Positions 1 through 8,321 are shown, counted from the first letter of the stretch. The stretch is 64,000 nucleotides of DNA from Hormoscilla sp. GM7CHS1pb (GCA_014323675.1 JACONN010000005.1:682001-746000), one strand, 5' to 3'. A program made the numbers and translations. Notes: generated by a model not told the origin, from the sequence alone.

Positions 1-1
1 G

Positions 2-631
2 GGAGTTGATTGCGTAGAAGCAGGCGGTCCGCCAGCAGGTGCCGGTTGTGGCGGCTATGTGGTGGGGGAGACGGTGAAGCTGCTCAAAGAATTGAATGCT
101 TTTGACGAGTACGAAGTGATTCTATTCGACGTTCTCGGTGACGTAGTCTGCGGTGGTTTTGCCGCCCCCCTGAACTATTCCGACTATTGCATGATCGTCA
201 CCGATAATGGTTTTGATGCCTTATTTGCCGCCAACCGCATTGCTGCCTCTGTGCGCGAAAAGGCCCGCACTCACCCCCTACGTCTGGCAGGGTTGATTGG
301 CAACCGCACTTCCAAGCGGGACTTGATTGACAAATATATCGAAACAGTGCCCATGCCAGTGCTGGAGATTCTGCCCTTGATTGAAGATATTCGCATCTCC
401 CGCGTTAAGGGTAAAACTTTGTTTGAGATGGCCGAGACGGACCCCTATCTCAACCCAGTTTGCGACTATTACCTCAATATTGCTGACCAAATCCTCGCAC
501 AGCCTGAAGGTGTTGTGCCTAATGATGCCCCCGATCGGGAGTTATTCTCCTTGCTATCGGACTTCTACCTGAACCCGCAGCAACCAGCAGTTAAGGCTGA
601 GGAAGAAGAATTAGATCTGATGATGGTCTAA
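2..631 (+). CDS. chlL: ChlL, iron protein of light-independent protochlorophyllide reductase (3' part)
   Basis: NifH-like ATP-dependent electron donor of the dark-operative protochlorophyllide reductase; it feeds electrons to the ChlN-ChlB component. The 5' end lies outside the window, so Walker A is missing. The reading frame is open from base 2 and starts with the cluster-ligand region VEAGGPPAGAGCGG, then VLGDVVCGGFAAPL with the second conserved cysteine; these two cysteines hold the intersubunit [4Fe-4S] cluster in the family. The C-terminal tail is acidic (EEEELDLMMV), as usual for cyanobacterial ChlL. chlN follows on the same strand 0.8 kb downstream, the standard cyanobacterial order. 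chlB is not in the window. Confidence 0.96.
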   Translation, partial: GVDCVEAGGPPAGAGCGGYVVGETVKLLKELNAFDEYEVILFDVLGDVVCGGFAAPLNYSDYCMIVTDNGFDALFAANRIAASVREKARTHPLRLAGLIGNRTSKRDLIDKYIETVPMPVLEILPLIEDIRISRVKGKTLFEMAETDPYLNPVCDYYLNIADQILAQPEGVVPNDAPDRELFSLLSDFYLNPQQPAVKAEEEELDLMMV

Positions 632-704
632 TCTTGGGGTGCATAATCACGCCCGAACCCTAAACCCCCGAACCGAACCCTAAAGGGTCCGGCTACACGA
701 ACAA

Positions 705-722
705 AGCCCGCCTGCGCGGGCT
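705..722. repeat. Short hairpin repeat after chlL
   Basis: Stem AGCCCGC/GCGGGCT with a four-base loop, just after ACACGAACAA. The same unit (ACAAACAA then AGCCTGC/GCAGGCT) follows chlN at 2938-2955, and a related one lies at 63 kb. It is a dispersed repeat family and could also act as a transcription end for chlL, although no T-run follows. Confidence 0.6.
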
Positions 723-758
723 GAATTACAAAATTGGGATGCACCCAACGAAGTAATC

Positions 759-1001
759 TTGCCCAATCAAACCAAACGTTACATCGTGCTAGAAACTGTA
801 GCAAGTGCAGAAAAACAGCCTATGATTAGACTTCGCTGCATTAATCCCGATCGCCCGAAGGTGAAACCAGGGGCGATACAAACCCAGGGATTCTACGCGG
901 AATTTCAGCCTGCGCAGGCAGGCTTAGTCCCTGTAGCGCCACCCTTTAGGGTGAGCGAAAATGGCTTAGTCTTTGCAGCGCGACCCTTGAGGGTGAGGTA
1001 A
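759..1001 (+). CDS. Doubtful small ORF made partly of repeats
   Basis: An 80-codon frame beginning with TTG in the chlL-chlN spacer. The first half (KRYIVLETVASAEKQPMIRL) could be coding, but the last 25 codons are two copies of a dispersed repeat (GGCTTAGTC, then about 7 bases, then GCGCSACCCTT and AGGGTGAG) at about 921-955 and 969-1001. No clear ribosome binding site is seen and I recognise no family. It may be a small cyanobacterial protein whose end was replaced by repeats, or no gene at all. Confidence 0.25.
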   Translation: MPNQTKRYIVLETVASAEKQPMIRLRCINPDRPKVKPGAIQTQGFYAEFQPAQAGLVPVAPPFRVSENGLVFAARPLRVR

Positions 1002-1049
1002 AATTGCGAAATATTGCTGCCGTGTTAAGAGAACGGATGTAACGAAATA

Positions 1050-1430
1050 ATGGTTATGGCATTTTATGAAAACTTTACTGCTTCCCTGAAGCAGAAGTGG
1101 CTGGAATATTTCCAGAAAAATAGGGCTTGGCTGATCTTACAAATGGAAATCAAGTCAGTCAAGACACCTGATAGCGGTCGGCGTCCGGGGTCTTCCCTGA
1201 TCCTAGGGGTGATCAACGCTTTGGAACCGAAACTGGCAAACTTGATGGTGCCTTTTTACAAGTTGAACCCGGATGAAGATGCCCTAGTAGATGTGCTGGG
1301 TTTGAATTTTGACCCGGATAAGGAACTGCTTTCCGAGGAGTCCGAGGGGGCACAGAGTTCGGTGAAGGAGTCATCGGGAGTAGTTTCGGGCTTGTTGCCA
1401 GACCGCCAAGACAAAACAACTGATTATTAG
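1050..1430 (+). CDS. DUF5331 family protein between chlL and chlN
   Basis: A 126-residue soluble protein. The first 75 residues are helical and basic (FYENFTASLKQKWLEYFQKN), and the last 45 are acidic and low complexity. Its position between chlL and chlN and its N-terminal sequence fit the cyanobacterial DUF5331 family, which I recall as a regular neighbour of these genes; its role is unknown. A second in-frame ATG at 1056 is equally possible as the start. The stop lies 19 bases before the chlN start, so the two are probably cotranscribed. Confidence 0.7.
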   Translation: MVMAFYENFTASLKQKWLEYFQKNRAWLILQMEIKSVKTPDSGRRPGSSLILGVINALEPKLANLMVPFYKLNPDEDALVDVLGLNFDPDKELLSEESEGAQSSVKESSGVVSGLLPDRQDKTTDY

Positions 1431-1449
1431 AGGAGAGGAGAATAAACCC

Positions 1450-2853
1450 ATGACTGTTGCTCAAGCTCAACCAGAAGCCCTGAACTTTGAATGCGAAACT
1501 GGGAATTACCATACATTTTGTCCGATAAGTTGCGTGTCCTGGCTCTACCAAAAGATTGAAGATAGCTTCTTTCTGGTGATCGGTACGAAAACCTGCGGTT
1601 ATTTCCTCCAAAATGCTATGGGGGTGATGATTTTTGCCGAACCTCGTTACGCCATGGCAGAATTGGAAGAAGGGGATATTTCCGCCCAGTTGAATGACTA
1701 TGGAGAACTGAAGCGACTCTGCTTGCAGATTAAACGCGATCGCAACCCCAGCGTGATCGTGTGGATCGGCACTTGCACCACAGAAATCATTAAGATGGAC
1801 TTGGAAGGGTTGGCACCGAAGCTGGAAGCGGAAATTGGGATCCCGATCGTGGTAGCGCGTGCGAACGGTTTAGACTACGCCTTCACCCAAGGGGAAGACA
1901 CGGTGCTAGCAGCAATGGCAGCCCGTTGTCCGAAGAATGTAGAGAACTCAGAGGAGAAAGAAGAACGGAATGCCATCAAGAAACTCCTCAGCTTTGGTAA
2001 AAAGAAGGAAGAAGTTGCTGCTGAAGAGTCCGAGTATGCAGATCATCCACCATTAGTGCTGTTTGGTTCTATGCCAGACCCCGTGGTGACGCAACTGACT
2101 CTAGAATTGAAGAAGCATGGGATTAAAGTTTCCGGGTGGTTACCTGCCAAGCGCTACACGGAATTACCGATACTGGAAGAAGGCTATTACGTTTGTGGCG
2201 TCAACCCCTTCCTGTCCCGGACCGCGACAACCCTGATGCGCCGTCGCAAGTGCAAATTGATTGGCGCACCATTCCCGATCGGGCCCGACGGCACCCGTGC
2301 TTGGATAGAGAAAATTTGCTCGGTATTTAACATCGAACCGAAAGGTTTAGAGGAACGGGAACGGCAAATTTGGGAAAGCGTAGAAGATTACTTGCAGTTA
2401 ATTCGGGGCAAGTCAGTATTCTTCATGGGAGATAACTTGCTAGAGATTTCCCAAGCGCGGTTTTTAATTCGTTGCGGCATGACAGTGCATGAAATTGGCA
2501 TTCCTTACATGGACAAGCGCTACCAGGGAGCCGAGTTAGCCCTGTTAGAGAAGACTTGCAAGGAAATGGGTACGCCGATACCCAAGATTATTGAGAAGCC
2601 AGACAATTATAATCAGATTCAGCGGATTTATGAATTGCAGCCCGATCTGGTAATTACGGGAATGGCCCACGCGAACCCGTTAGAAGCACGGGGAATTAAT
2701 ACGAAGTGGTCAGTAGAGTTCACCTTTGCTCAAATTCACGGATTTACCAATACTCGCGATATATTAGAGTTAGTGACTCGTCCCCTACGTCGGAATAGCA
2801 GTCTCAAGGATTTGGGATGGGATAAGTTGGTGAAGGAAGAAGCGAAGGTTTAG
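1450..2853 (+). CDS. chlN: ChlN, subunit N of light-independent protochlorophyllide reductase
   Basis: NifD-like subunit which with ChlB reduces ring D of protochlorophyllide without light. Length is 467 residues, normal for the family. Cysteines at residues 24 (HTFCPIS), 49 (GTKTCGY) and 109 (WIGTCTTE) match the three ligands that ChlN gives to the NB [4Fe-4S] cluster, with the fourth coming from ChlB. A short acidic insert near residues 160-200 (EEKEERNAIKKLLSFGKKKE) is a variable loop. A strong purine-rich ribosome site (GAGGAGAGGAG) precedes the ATG. The gene appears intact. Confidence 0.97.
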   Translation: MTVAQAQPEALNFECETGNYHTFCPISCVSWLYQKIEDSFFLVIGTKTCGYFLQNAMGVMIFAEPRYAMAELEEGDISAQLNDYGELKRLCLQIKRDRNPSVIVWIGTCTTEIIKMDLEGLAPKLEAEIGIPIVVARANGLDYAFTQGEDTVLAAMAARCPKNVENSEEKEERNAIKKLLSFGKKKEEVAAEESEYADHPPLVLFGSMPDPVVTQLTLELKKHGIKVSGWLPAKRYTELPILEEGYYVCGVNPFLSRTATTLMRRRKCKLIGAPFPIGPDGTRAWIEKICSVFNIEPKGLEERERQIWESVEDYLQLIRGKSVFFMGDNLLEISQARFLIRCGMTVHEIGIPYMDKRYQGAELALLEKTCKEMGTPIPKIIEKPDNYNQIQRIYELQPDLVITGMAHANPLEARGINTKWSVEFTFAQIHGFTNTRDILELVTRPLRRNSSLKDLGWDKLVKEEAKV

Positions 2854-2902
2854 TTGTAGGTTGGGTTGAGGCACGAAACCCAACATCTAAGCCTAGCGGC
2901 AA

Positions 2903-2955
2903 TAGCGGCAGAATAAATCCTGCCGCTACACAAACAAAGCCTGCCTGCGCAGGCT
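2903..2955. repeat. Two adjacent hairpin repeats after chlN
   Basis: First stem TAGCGGCA/TGCCGCTA (2903-2928), then AGCCTGC/GCAGGCT (2938-2955). They belong to the same dispersed hairpin family as the one after chlL. No T-run follows, so a terminator role is uncertain. Confidence 0.6.
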
Positions 2956-3092
2956 ATTGGGTGCGGTAAAAAGAGTTGCATTGGTAGGGTGGGCACCGCC
3001 CACCATTCGCGGGTTTTGGCAACCTAAAGCAACTGTTCGTGACCACCCCCCAGGCTATTAATTAACGAGAGTTTAATTAATAAAGTAAAGTT

Positions 3093-3389
3093 ATGAATAG
3101 ACAACAAACGGGTATTGAAGTAAAGTTTACAATAGCTGTTAGAGAAATACCAGAAGCAAAGAGGTGAGCGGCTGAGCGTAAAGCCAAAGAAGCTTATGTG
3201 ATGGAGTTGTTACGACATCATGATATCAGTGCAGGACGGGCAGCAAAGCTGTTAGGAATAGATCGCTGGCAACTTTCATATTTGATGGATGTCTACGATA
3301 TTTCACCATTTCCAGACCATACGCGAGAAGAATTAGAGCGCGAGGTAGCATATGCCATGCATGCCATGCATATGCTAGAGCGAAATTAA
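3093..3389 (+). pseudogene. UPF0175 antitoxin-like gene with an in-frame TGA
   Basis: Reading from ATG 3093 gives a normal N-terminus (MNRQQTGIEVKFTIAVRE), then TGA at 3165-3167, then the same frame continues into AAERKAKEAYVMELL and a helix-turn-helix-like segment GRAAKLLGIDRWQLSYLMD. That segment is typical of the UPF0175 family of small antitoxin-like proteins. A rescue start at ATG 3198 would give 63 residues with the helix-turn-helix intact but no N-terminal strand. The usual partner, a PIN-type toxin, is absent. So this is either a nonsense pseudogene or an N-terminally shortened regulator. Confidence 0.7.
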
Positions 3390-3398
3390 AAATGATTT

Positions 3399-3662
3399 GT
3401 GAAGACAAACATCGTGTTATCAACCGCACTATATTTAGGGAATAACTGGAAATTTACTGAAGTCTGGGTAGATCCAACTTCTGTTCCTCCCTATGTGTTA
3501 ATGTTATTGGGAGATGATGAGAGTAATTTTTGCATTTTTGACCCGACTGAAGGCTATAAGATTGTTTTCGCAAGTTATAGCTATCAAGAGGCGAAGCTGT
3601 GGTTGCTAGAAGATGAATATGAAAGAGTTGAAGGACGGTTGTTGATGGCAGAAGTAGTTTAG
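3399..3662 (+). CDS. Small protein of unknown function
   Basis: An 87-residue acidic protein with a GTG start ten bases after the UPF0175 frame ends. It looks like a small alpha/beta domain (WKFTEVWVDP, YVLMLLGDDESNF, YQEAKLWLLEDEYERVEGR). I recognise no family. Its place directly after an antitoxin-like gene suggests a two-gene unit, but it is not a PIN protein. Its last 16 codons and the downstream 60 bp recur at 7278-7377, where a one-base insertion breaks the frame. Confidence 0.55.
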   Translation: MKTNIVLSTALYLGNNWKFTEVWVDPTSVPPYVLMLLGDDESNFCIFDPTEGYKIVFASYSYQEAKLWLLEDEYERVEGRLLMAEVV

Positions 3663-3728
3663 CCGATCGCCCCTATGGTAAAGTATATCCCAATGGGTGC
3701 GATCGCCACCAGAGGGGAAAGATGTACG
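3615..3728. repeat. Left direct repeat bounding the DUF262 cassette
   Basis: Covers the end of the 87-residue gene and its downstream sequence. It matches 7278-7377 nearly base for base (shared blocks include GATCGCCCCTATGG and CACCAGAGGGGAAA), except for a short gap in the right copy. The two copies enclose the three-gene cassette. Confidence 0.8.
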
Positions 3729-3992
3729 TCCGATCGCACCCAACCCACCGGTAACATCAATGATGGCCTCCGACAAAAGGGGGATGAGATAGGAAAAATT
3801 TTTATTGACGTTTCGGGGAAAGTAATATAAGATAAAATATGGTTGGCATCCCGCCCAAAATGCCTGAAGCAGGCGATCGGCACCAGTGGAGTCGAACTGG
3901 ACATCCGGAACAGAGAGTGTGGCGATCGGGAAAACCAATAAAAAGCCCATTGACTGGTAGTCAATGATTATTAACGCAAAGGAGTAGGCGCT

Positions 3993-5144
3993 GTGAGCGA
4001 GACAGAAAAGCACAGAGAAAAGCCAAAGTTAAAACACGATAGGGAAAAAGAGGAGTTCGATACATACGAGCCGGAAACATTAGAATATGATGCTGATAAA
4101 ATTAATGTCACTCTTTGGCAACCAACTATATATCAAATACTTAGACGCATCGATCAGAACATACTTGACTTAGCACCTGATTTTCAGCGCCATTCAGATA
4201 TATGGGATCCTGGTGTAAAAAGCAGGATGATTGAGTCTATTCTAATCCGCATTCCCTTGCCAGCGTTTTACATAGACGCAACCAATGAAAAGAATTGGGT
4301 GATTGTAGATGGGTTACAAAGACTCACGGCCCTTAAGCAATTCTGTGACAACAAATTGAAGCTAAAAGGTCTAGAGTATCTCAAAGAATTAGACGGAAAA
4401 ACATTTAACGAAATCGATCTGATTTACCAATCGAGAATTGAGGATCATCAAATCACAGTATATCGGATTGAAAAAGGTACACCTTATCAAGTTAGATATA
4501 ACATATTCCACAGAATTAATACTGGCGGAGAGCATCTAACATACCAAGAAATTCGCCATGTTCTTAATCCAGGAGCGGCCCCAAAACTTTTAAAAGATAT
4601 GGCTAATAATCAAGACTTCAGGGATACAACTAAGCTCGGCGATACTAGAATAAAGCGCATGGAGGATAGAGAGTTTGTACTTCGTTTTTTTGCATTCAAA
4701 CTTACTTCATACAGGGAGTACAAGGGTGGTTTGAGAATATTTTTAGATGAAGCAATGTTTAAACTAAACCAACTGTACAAGAAAGATAGAAATAGGTTTG
4801 AGGAACTGAAAATAGAATTCGAGGAAGTTATGAAAGCGGCAAAGGAAATTTTTGGATTATATGCTTTCCGAAAACCTCTGTTACCGTTGGTAGGTAAACC
4901 AACAGCGAAAAATCAGCCCAATAGAGCATTGTTTGAAATTTGGTCAGTTATACTCAGCACTCGTGACAAAACAGAGATTGACGTTTTAAAGAATCGGCGG
5001 GACGAATTAATTAATAGGTTTAATAATTTGAAAAAGAATAAGGAGTTTATGGACTCTATTTCTATATCGCAGGGTCAAGTAGAACAAGTCAGGTATCGGT
5101 TTAGAACAATTGAAACTTTAATTAAGGAGGTGCTGAATGATTAG
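3993..5144 (+). CDS. DUF262 (ParB/sulfiredoxin-fold) protein, first gene of a three-gene cassette
   Basis: A 383-residue protein starting at GTG with AAAGGAG seven bases upstream. The DUF262 signature is clear: PDFQR (62-66), IVDGLQRLTAL (104-114, with DGLQR in place of the common DGQQR) and NIFHRINTGGEHLTYQEIRH (170-189). In GmrS/BrxU-type proteins this fold binds nucleotide and drives a DNA-cutting HNH domain, but here no C-terminal HNH (DUF1524) motif is visible; the C-terminus is a charged helical region. The base composition is more AT-rich than in the neighbours. The stop overlaps the start of the next gene by eight bases, so the pair is translationally coupled. Role inferred: sensor or nucleotide-binding part of a defence module. 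Confidence 0.85.
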   Translation: MSETEKHREKPKLKHDREKEEFDTYEPETLEYDADKINVTLWQPTIYQILRRIDQNILDLAPDFQRHSDIWDPGVKSRMIESILIRIPLPAFYIDATNEKNWVIVDGLQRLTALKQFCDNKLKLKGLEYLKELDGKTFNEIDLIYQSRIEDHQITVYRIEKGTPYQVRYNIFHRINTGGEHLTYQEIRHVLNPGAAPKLLKDMANNQDFRDTTKLGDTRIKRMEDREFVLRFFAFKLTSYREYKGGLRIFLDEAMFKLNQLYKKDRNRFEELKIEFEEVMKAAKEIFGLYAFRKPLLPLVGKPTAKNQPNRALFEIWSVILSTRDKTEIDVLKNRRDELINRFNNLKKNKEFMDSISISQGQVEQVRYRFRTIETLIKEVLND

Positions 5145-6285
5145 GTCTCTGCGATTGAAAAACTTCAAGCCGTTTCAGGACCAATTATTACAGTTTGGAC
5201 GCCTAACACTGCTTTCTGGTCTCAATAGCACTGGGAAATCTTCTGTACTGCAATCCCTATTGCTGCTGCGTCAATCTTACCAACAGGGATTATTACCAGG
5301 TTCCGGTTTGGCCCTGAATGGCGATCTGATTAATGTGGGTACTGCTAAGGATGCTTTTTTCCAGGGAATAACTAAAAAAGACCTGGGGTTTGATATAGTT
5401 TTTACCGAGGATGGCATACAGGGGAGTTGGAGTTTCAACTTTGACCAAGAAGTGGTAGGAAATCCCCGAAATGTGGATTTCCTGAATCTTACCTCACCGC
5501 GAGTTGCGCCTGAAGTCTATCAATCAAGTTTATTTAGCAATAAAGTTTTTCATTATATTCAGGCAGAACGTATTGGACCGCGCCCATTTAACGAGGTCTC
5601 AGATTACCAAGTGCGCCGGTTGGGTAATCTCGGTACAGGCGGTGAATACACTGCACATTTCCTTTCAATTTATGGGCGCGAACCTATTGCTGACGAAAAG
5701 CTGAGTCATCCCCAGGTCACAGTAACCGACGAGCAAAAATCAATGGATCTGATAAACCAAGTTGAGGCATGGATGGGAGAAATTAGCCCCGGGACTCGTC
5801 TGAATATCAATCCCAATACCGACATGGGTTTGATGGGTTTGAAATATAGCTATGGAGGCAGCGACCGCAGCGACGCTTACCGTGCTACAAATGTAGGTTT
5901 TGGCATTACCTACACTTTACCAATTATTGTGGCGGTTCTGGCATCCAAACCCGGTACGCTGATTCTCATTGAAAACCCCGAAGCCCATCTCCATCCCCAA
6001 GGACAAGCAAAAATGGGTGAGTTTTTGTCTCTGGCAGCAAGTTGTGGAATTCAAATTGTGATGGAAACTCATAGCGACCATGTCTTAAATGGGATTCGCC
6101 TGGCAGTGCATGGGGGCAAGCTTGACCATAAAGATGTCCAGTTGCACTACTTCCAGCGTCTAGTGAAAAACAGACAAGCTGTGACTGAGGTCATATCACC
6201 ACGCATCGATCGCAACGGACGCATCGACTCATGGCCAGATGGCTTTTTCGACGAATGGAGAAAGAGTTTAGCAGCATTAATATAA
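5137..6285 (+). CDS. DUF3696-type AAA ATPase (SMC/RecF/OLD-like), second gene of the cassette
   Basis: A 382-residue P-loop ATPase. Walker A is GLNSTGKSS (28-36) in an SMC/RecF-type N-terminus (SLRLKNFKPFQ). Walker B is LILIENPEAHLHPQ (about 274-287), and the H-loop region is METHSDHVLNGIR (about 309-321). The C-terminus has the DUF3696 hallmark WPDGFFDEWR. Such ATPases are common in anti-phage systems, where they sense or gate an effector. No TOPRIM domain is present, so it is not a complete OLD nuclease. It overlaps the DUF262 stop (ATG at 5137 before TAG 5142-5144), with GGAGG as ribosome site inside the upstream gene. Confidence 0.9.
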   Translation: MIRSLRLKNFKPFQDQLLQFGRLTLLSGLNSTGKSSVLQSLLLLRQSYQQGLLPGSGLALNGDLINVGTAKDAFFQGITKKDLGFDIVFTEDGIQGSWSFNFDQEVVGNPRNVDFLNLTSPRVAPEVYQSSLFSNKVFHYIQAERIGPRPFNEVSDYQVRRLGNLGTGGEYTAHFLSIYGREPIADEKLSHPQVTVTDEQKSMDLINQVEAWMGEISPGTRLNINPNTDMGLMGLKYSYGGSDRSDAYRATNVGFGITYTLPIIVAVLASKPGTLILIENPEAHLHPQGQAKMGEFLSLAASCGIQIVMETHSDHVLNGIRLAVHGGKLDHKDVQLHYFQRLVKNRQAVTEVISPRIDRNGRIDSWPDGFFDEWRKSLAALI

Positions 6286-6303
6286 CGGAGGAAAGCATAA
6301 CAA

Positions 6304-7260
6304 GTGGATGTAGATATGGTGTTGAATCACCTTTCTCTGGGGACTCCTGCTGCCGAAGAGCGAACTGCACGAGAACTAATGTCTGAGCTGATTGGTACTC
6401 TGAGTACAGCGGTGAAATTGGGTGTAAAAACACTTCGGACTCAGAACAGTATTTATGCCCTAATCCTGGCCCAGGATTATCCTGTGGCTCGCTGGCTTAA
6501 TGATAATCAGGTGTCTCAAGATGAGCGTGATTTTTTACTCACTCTGTCAACCCAAACACCTCCGATCGCCGATCTTACCGATCCTGAACTTGAAAACAGA
6601 GTTGATTTGTCTGAGTTTAGATACCAGGGAGAACTGGCGACAGAACTGGGAATTGCTTATCTACTTGATGCACTTGCAGTCAGCTTACTTTCAGAGGCAA
6701 AATGGGATTGCAGCCGCTTGGAGTTATCAGTCAGAAGACTGGACGAAAATCAGGAGATAATCGATGAAAGGGTGGAGATCGTCCACGCCAGTCGCAGGAA
6801 TCACGTACTCGAACACGCTGAGGAGATCCAGCACCGTATCCGTACCGGAGTGCGCGACGGTGCAGAACTTTGGCATCGTAGAGCTGAGTTATTGCCTCAC
6901 CTAGAATTTTGCCAAAATGTGGGAGAACAATTGCAAAATATCCGTACTGGCAGTCTAATGCTGCGCCCTATTGAAAAGCGATTATTTGAGTTTGAAGATT
7001 ATTGCCAGACTTGGGAAAGTGGACCATTCGATCCAGACAGTCTCCCTAGCAAGGCATCCCCCGAGAGTCAAGCAACTATTCAGCAGTTTGGAGAGGAGAG
7101 AACTTTTCTGTGTCCTGATGGTGAGTATCGGGTTTTTAGTTGGCACGTCCGACTGACGCCTTTAGCTTGGCGGATTCATTTCTTCCCAGATGTAGGACCA
7201 GGAAGGATGATTATCGGGTATATTGGTAAGCATCTTCCTACTGTGAACTTTCCTAACTAA
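6304..7260 (+). CDS. Unknown protein, third gene of the DUF262-ATPase cassette
   Basis: A 318-residue protein with a GTG start; GGAGG lies 13 bases upstream and 18 bases separate it from the ATPase stop, so it should be cotranscribed. The N-terminal 230 residues are mostly helical and acidic, and no catalytic motif is evident. The last 50 residues form a compact beta-rich segment (DGEYRVFSWHVRLTPLAWRI, then GRMIIGYIGKHLPTVNF). The GYIGKHLPT ending recalls short segments in some RelE-like or phage-defence proteins, which is only an impression. Given two recognisable sensor/ATPase partners, this could be the effector or its specificity part. Confidence 0.7.
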   Translation: MDVDMVLNHLSLGTPAAEERTARELMSELIGTLSTAVKLGVKTLRTQNSIYALILAQDYPVARWLNDNQVSQDERDFLLTLSTQTPPIADLTDPELENRVDLSEFRYQGELATELGIAYLLDALAVSLLSEAKWDCSRLELSVRRLDENQEIIDERVEIVHASRRNHVLEHAEEIQHRIRTGVRDGAELWHRRAELLPHLEFCQNVGEQLQNIRTGSLMLRPIEKRLFEFEDYCQTWESGPFDPDSLPSKASPESQATIQQFGEERTFLCPDGEYRVFSWHVRLTPLAWRIHFFPDVGPGRMIIGYIGKHLPTVNFPN

Positions 7261-7277
7261 TCTGTTATGGTAATAAG

Positions 7278-7377
7278 GAGTATGGAGAGAGTTGAAGTAC
7301 GGTTGCTGATGGCGGAAGTTGTTTAGCAGATCGCCCCTATGGGAAAATATATCGGCACCAGAGGGGAAAATGTACGC
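7278..7377. repeat. Right direct repeat bounding the DUF262 cassette
   Basis: Partner of 3615-3728. It carries a broken copy of the end of the 87-residue gene: the VRLLMAEVV stop is still readable, but one extra base upstream breaks the frame. Confidence 0.8.
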
Positions 7378-7687
7378 CAGTTCGCCCTAAGGAATTATTG
7401 GTTAAAACCCCCTGCGGGTGAAGTGCTTGCGTGAAAGAACTTTCGCGCCCACAGTGTAGCAACATTTTTGACATTTGGTATTATCGGGTTGGGTGCGATC
7501 GGGTGCAAACTTAAGACTGGACAGGCGATCGTCGCGATCGCGAGGCTGATACTGGTCTGGAGGTCAAGAGGGAAAATGGAAAAATAGAAAAAGAGACTTG
7601 ATGTTTGAGCATATGGTACAGCGAGCCAGTTGGCGATTTCTGAGAGATTGCTATATCATTGAACTATACTAACATTAGTGCAACCAG
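7378..7687. other. Intergenic stretch, no gene seen
   Basis: Contains HIP1-like clusters (GCGATCGTCGCGATCGCG near 7525) and an AT-rich run before the vapB start. No coding frame or RNA is recognised. Confidence 0.5.
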
Positions 7688-7924
7688 ATGAGCCCTAACG
7701 AGATTATCCTAGAGCCCGCAGAACTGCGCTGGCTAGAAATGAAAGCTAAAGAAAATAAAACGACGATCGCCGCCTTAATCGGTCAAGCCGTTAAGCGAAT
7801 GCGCCAAGAAGAAGACAAAGCAGAATATCCCTCTTTTGAGCTTCTCTTAGAGCAAACCCGGGGCATCTGGAAGGGGTCCGATGGGTTGGAATACCAGCAA
7901 ATAATTCGGGGGGAGTGGGCGTGA
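7688..7924 (+). CDS. VapB-like ribbon-helix-helix antitoxin
   Basis: A 78-residue protein with a short DNA-binding N-terminus (IILEPAELRWLEMKAKENKT) and an acidic C-terminal tail (SFELLLEQTRGIWKGSDG) of the kind that wraps a PIN toxin. Its TGA stop overlaps the GTG start of the next frame (GTGA), the typical coupling of vapBC operons. The toxin gene is cut short after 20 codons, so this antitoxin is now an orphan. Confidence 0.7.
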   Translation: MSPNEIILEPAELRWLEMKAKENKTTIAALIGQAVKRMRQEEDKAEYPSFELLLEQTRGIWKGSDGLEYQQIIRGEWA

Positions 7925-7983
7925 GATTATTGCTGGATTCGGTTATCCTAATCGACCACTCAGAAATAATCAGAAAGGAATAG
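7921..7983 (+). pseudogene. VapC PIN-domain toxin, N-terminal stub
   Basis: The frame from GTG 7921 reads RLLLDSVILIDHSEIIRKE and then meets TAG. LLDSVILID is the first strand of a PIN nuclease with its first acidic residue. A whole VapC has about 130 residues, so only the first sixth remains. The sequence then runs straight into a glycosyltransferase fragment, which marks a recombination junction near 7975. Confidence 0.7.
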
Positions 7984-8321
7984 ATTTATTCTTGACTAAT
8001 TTTTTTCAGACACACAATTCCCACCTCTATCCCCAAGAAATTATCATCGTTGACAATAATTCCCAGCCGGAGATTACCATCCCTCAGCAATACCAAGTAA
8101 AATCAGTTCCTATCCGCTTGCTGAAATGCTCAAAAATTGGTCCCGCTGCGGCTAGGAATGTCGGAATTAAACATGCTAAAGGTGATTGGATTTTATTTAC
8201 AGATAGCGACTGCATTCCTTCTGGATCATTTATTCAAGGCTATCTTCAGGCTATGAATGGCTCCATCGGCTATGCAGGTAATGTTAAAGCTTGGGGCAAT
8301 AGTATAGCCAATGGGGACTAG
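7984..8321 (+). pseudogene. Family 2 glycosyltransferase fragment
   Basis: Readable from about 7984 with the GT-A core EIIIVDNNSQPE, then GPAAARNVGIKHAKGDWILF and the metal-binding TDSDCIPSG. This is roughly residues 20-120 of a GT2 enzyme. The start is missing (the ORF can only start with TTG 7992) and the end is lost after GNVKAWGNS. It is bordered on the left by a cut vapC and on the right by the upstream region of DUF3318, so it is a stranded internal piece left by rearrangement. Confidence 0.75.

Noticed and set aside
3870..3915. tRNA-like T-arm (GGAGTCGAACTGGACATCC, minus strand)
   Set aside because: No matching acceptor, D-arm or anticodon stem could be drawn around it.
3606..4013. 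Minus-strand ORF of 135 codons before the DUF262 gene
   Set aside because: Overlaps the direct repeat and the ends of plus-strand genes, with no motif or ribosome site.
7992..8321. Complete glycosyltransferase gene starting at TTG 7992
   Set aside because: Lacks the family N-terminus and the second half; adjoining genes are also cut.
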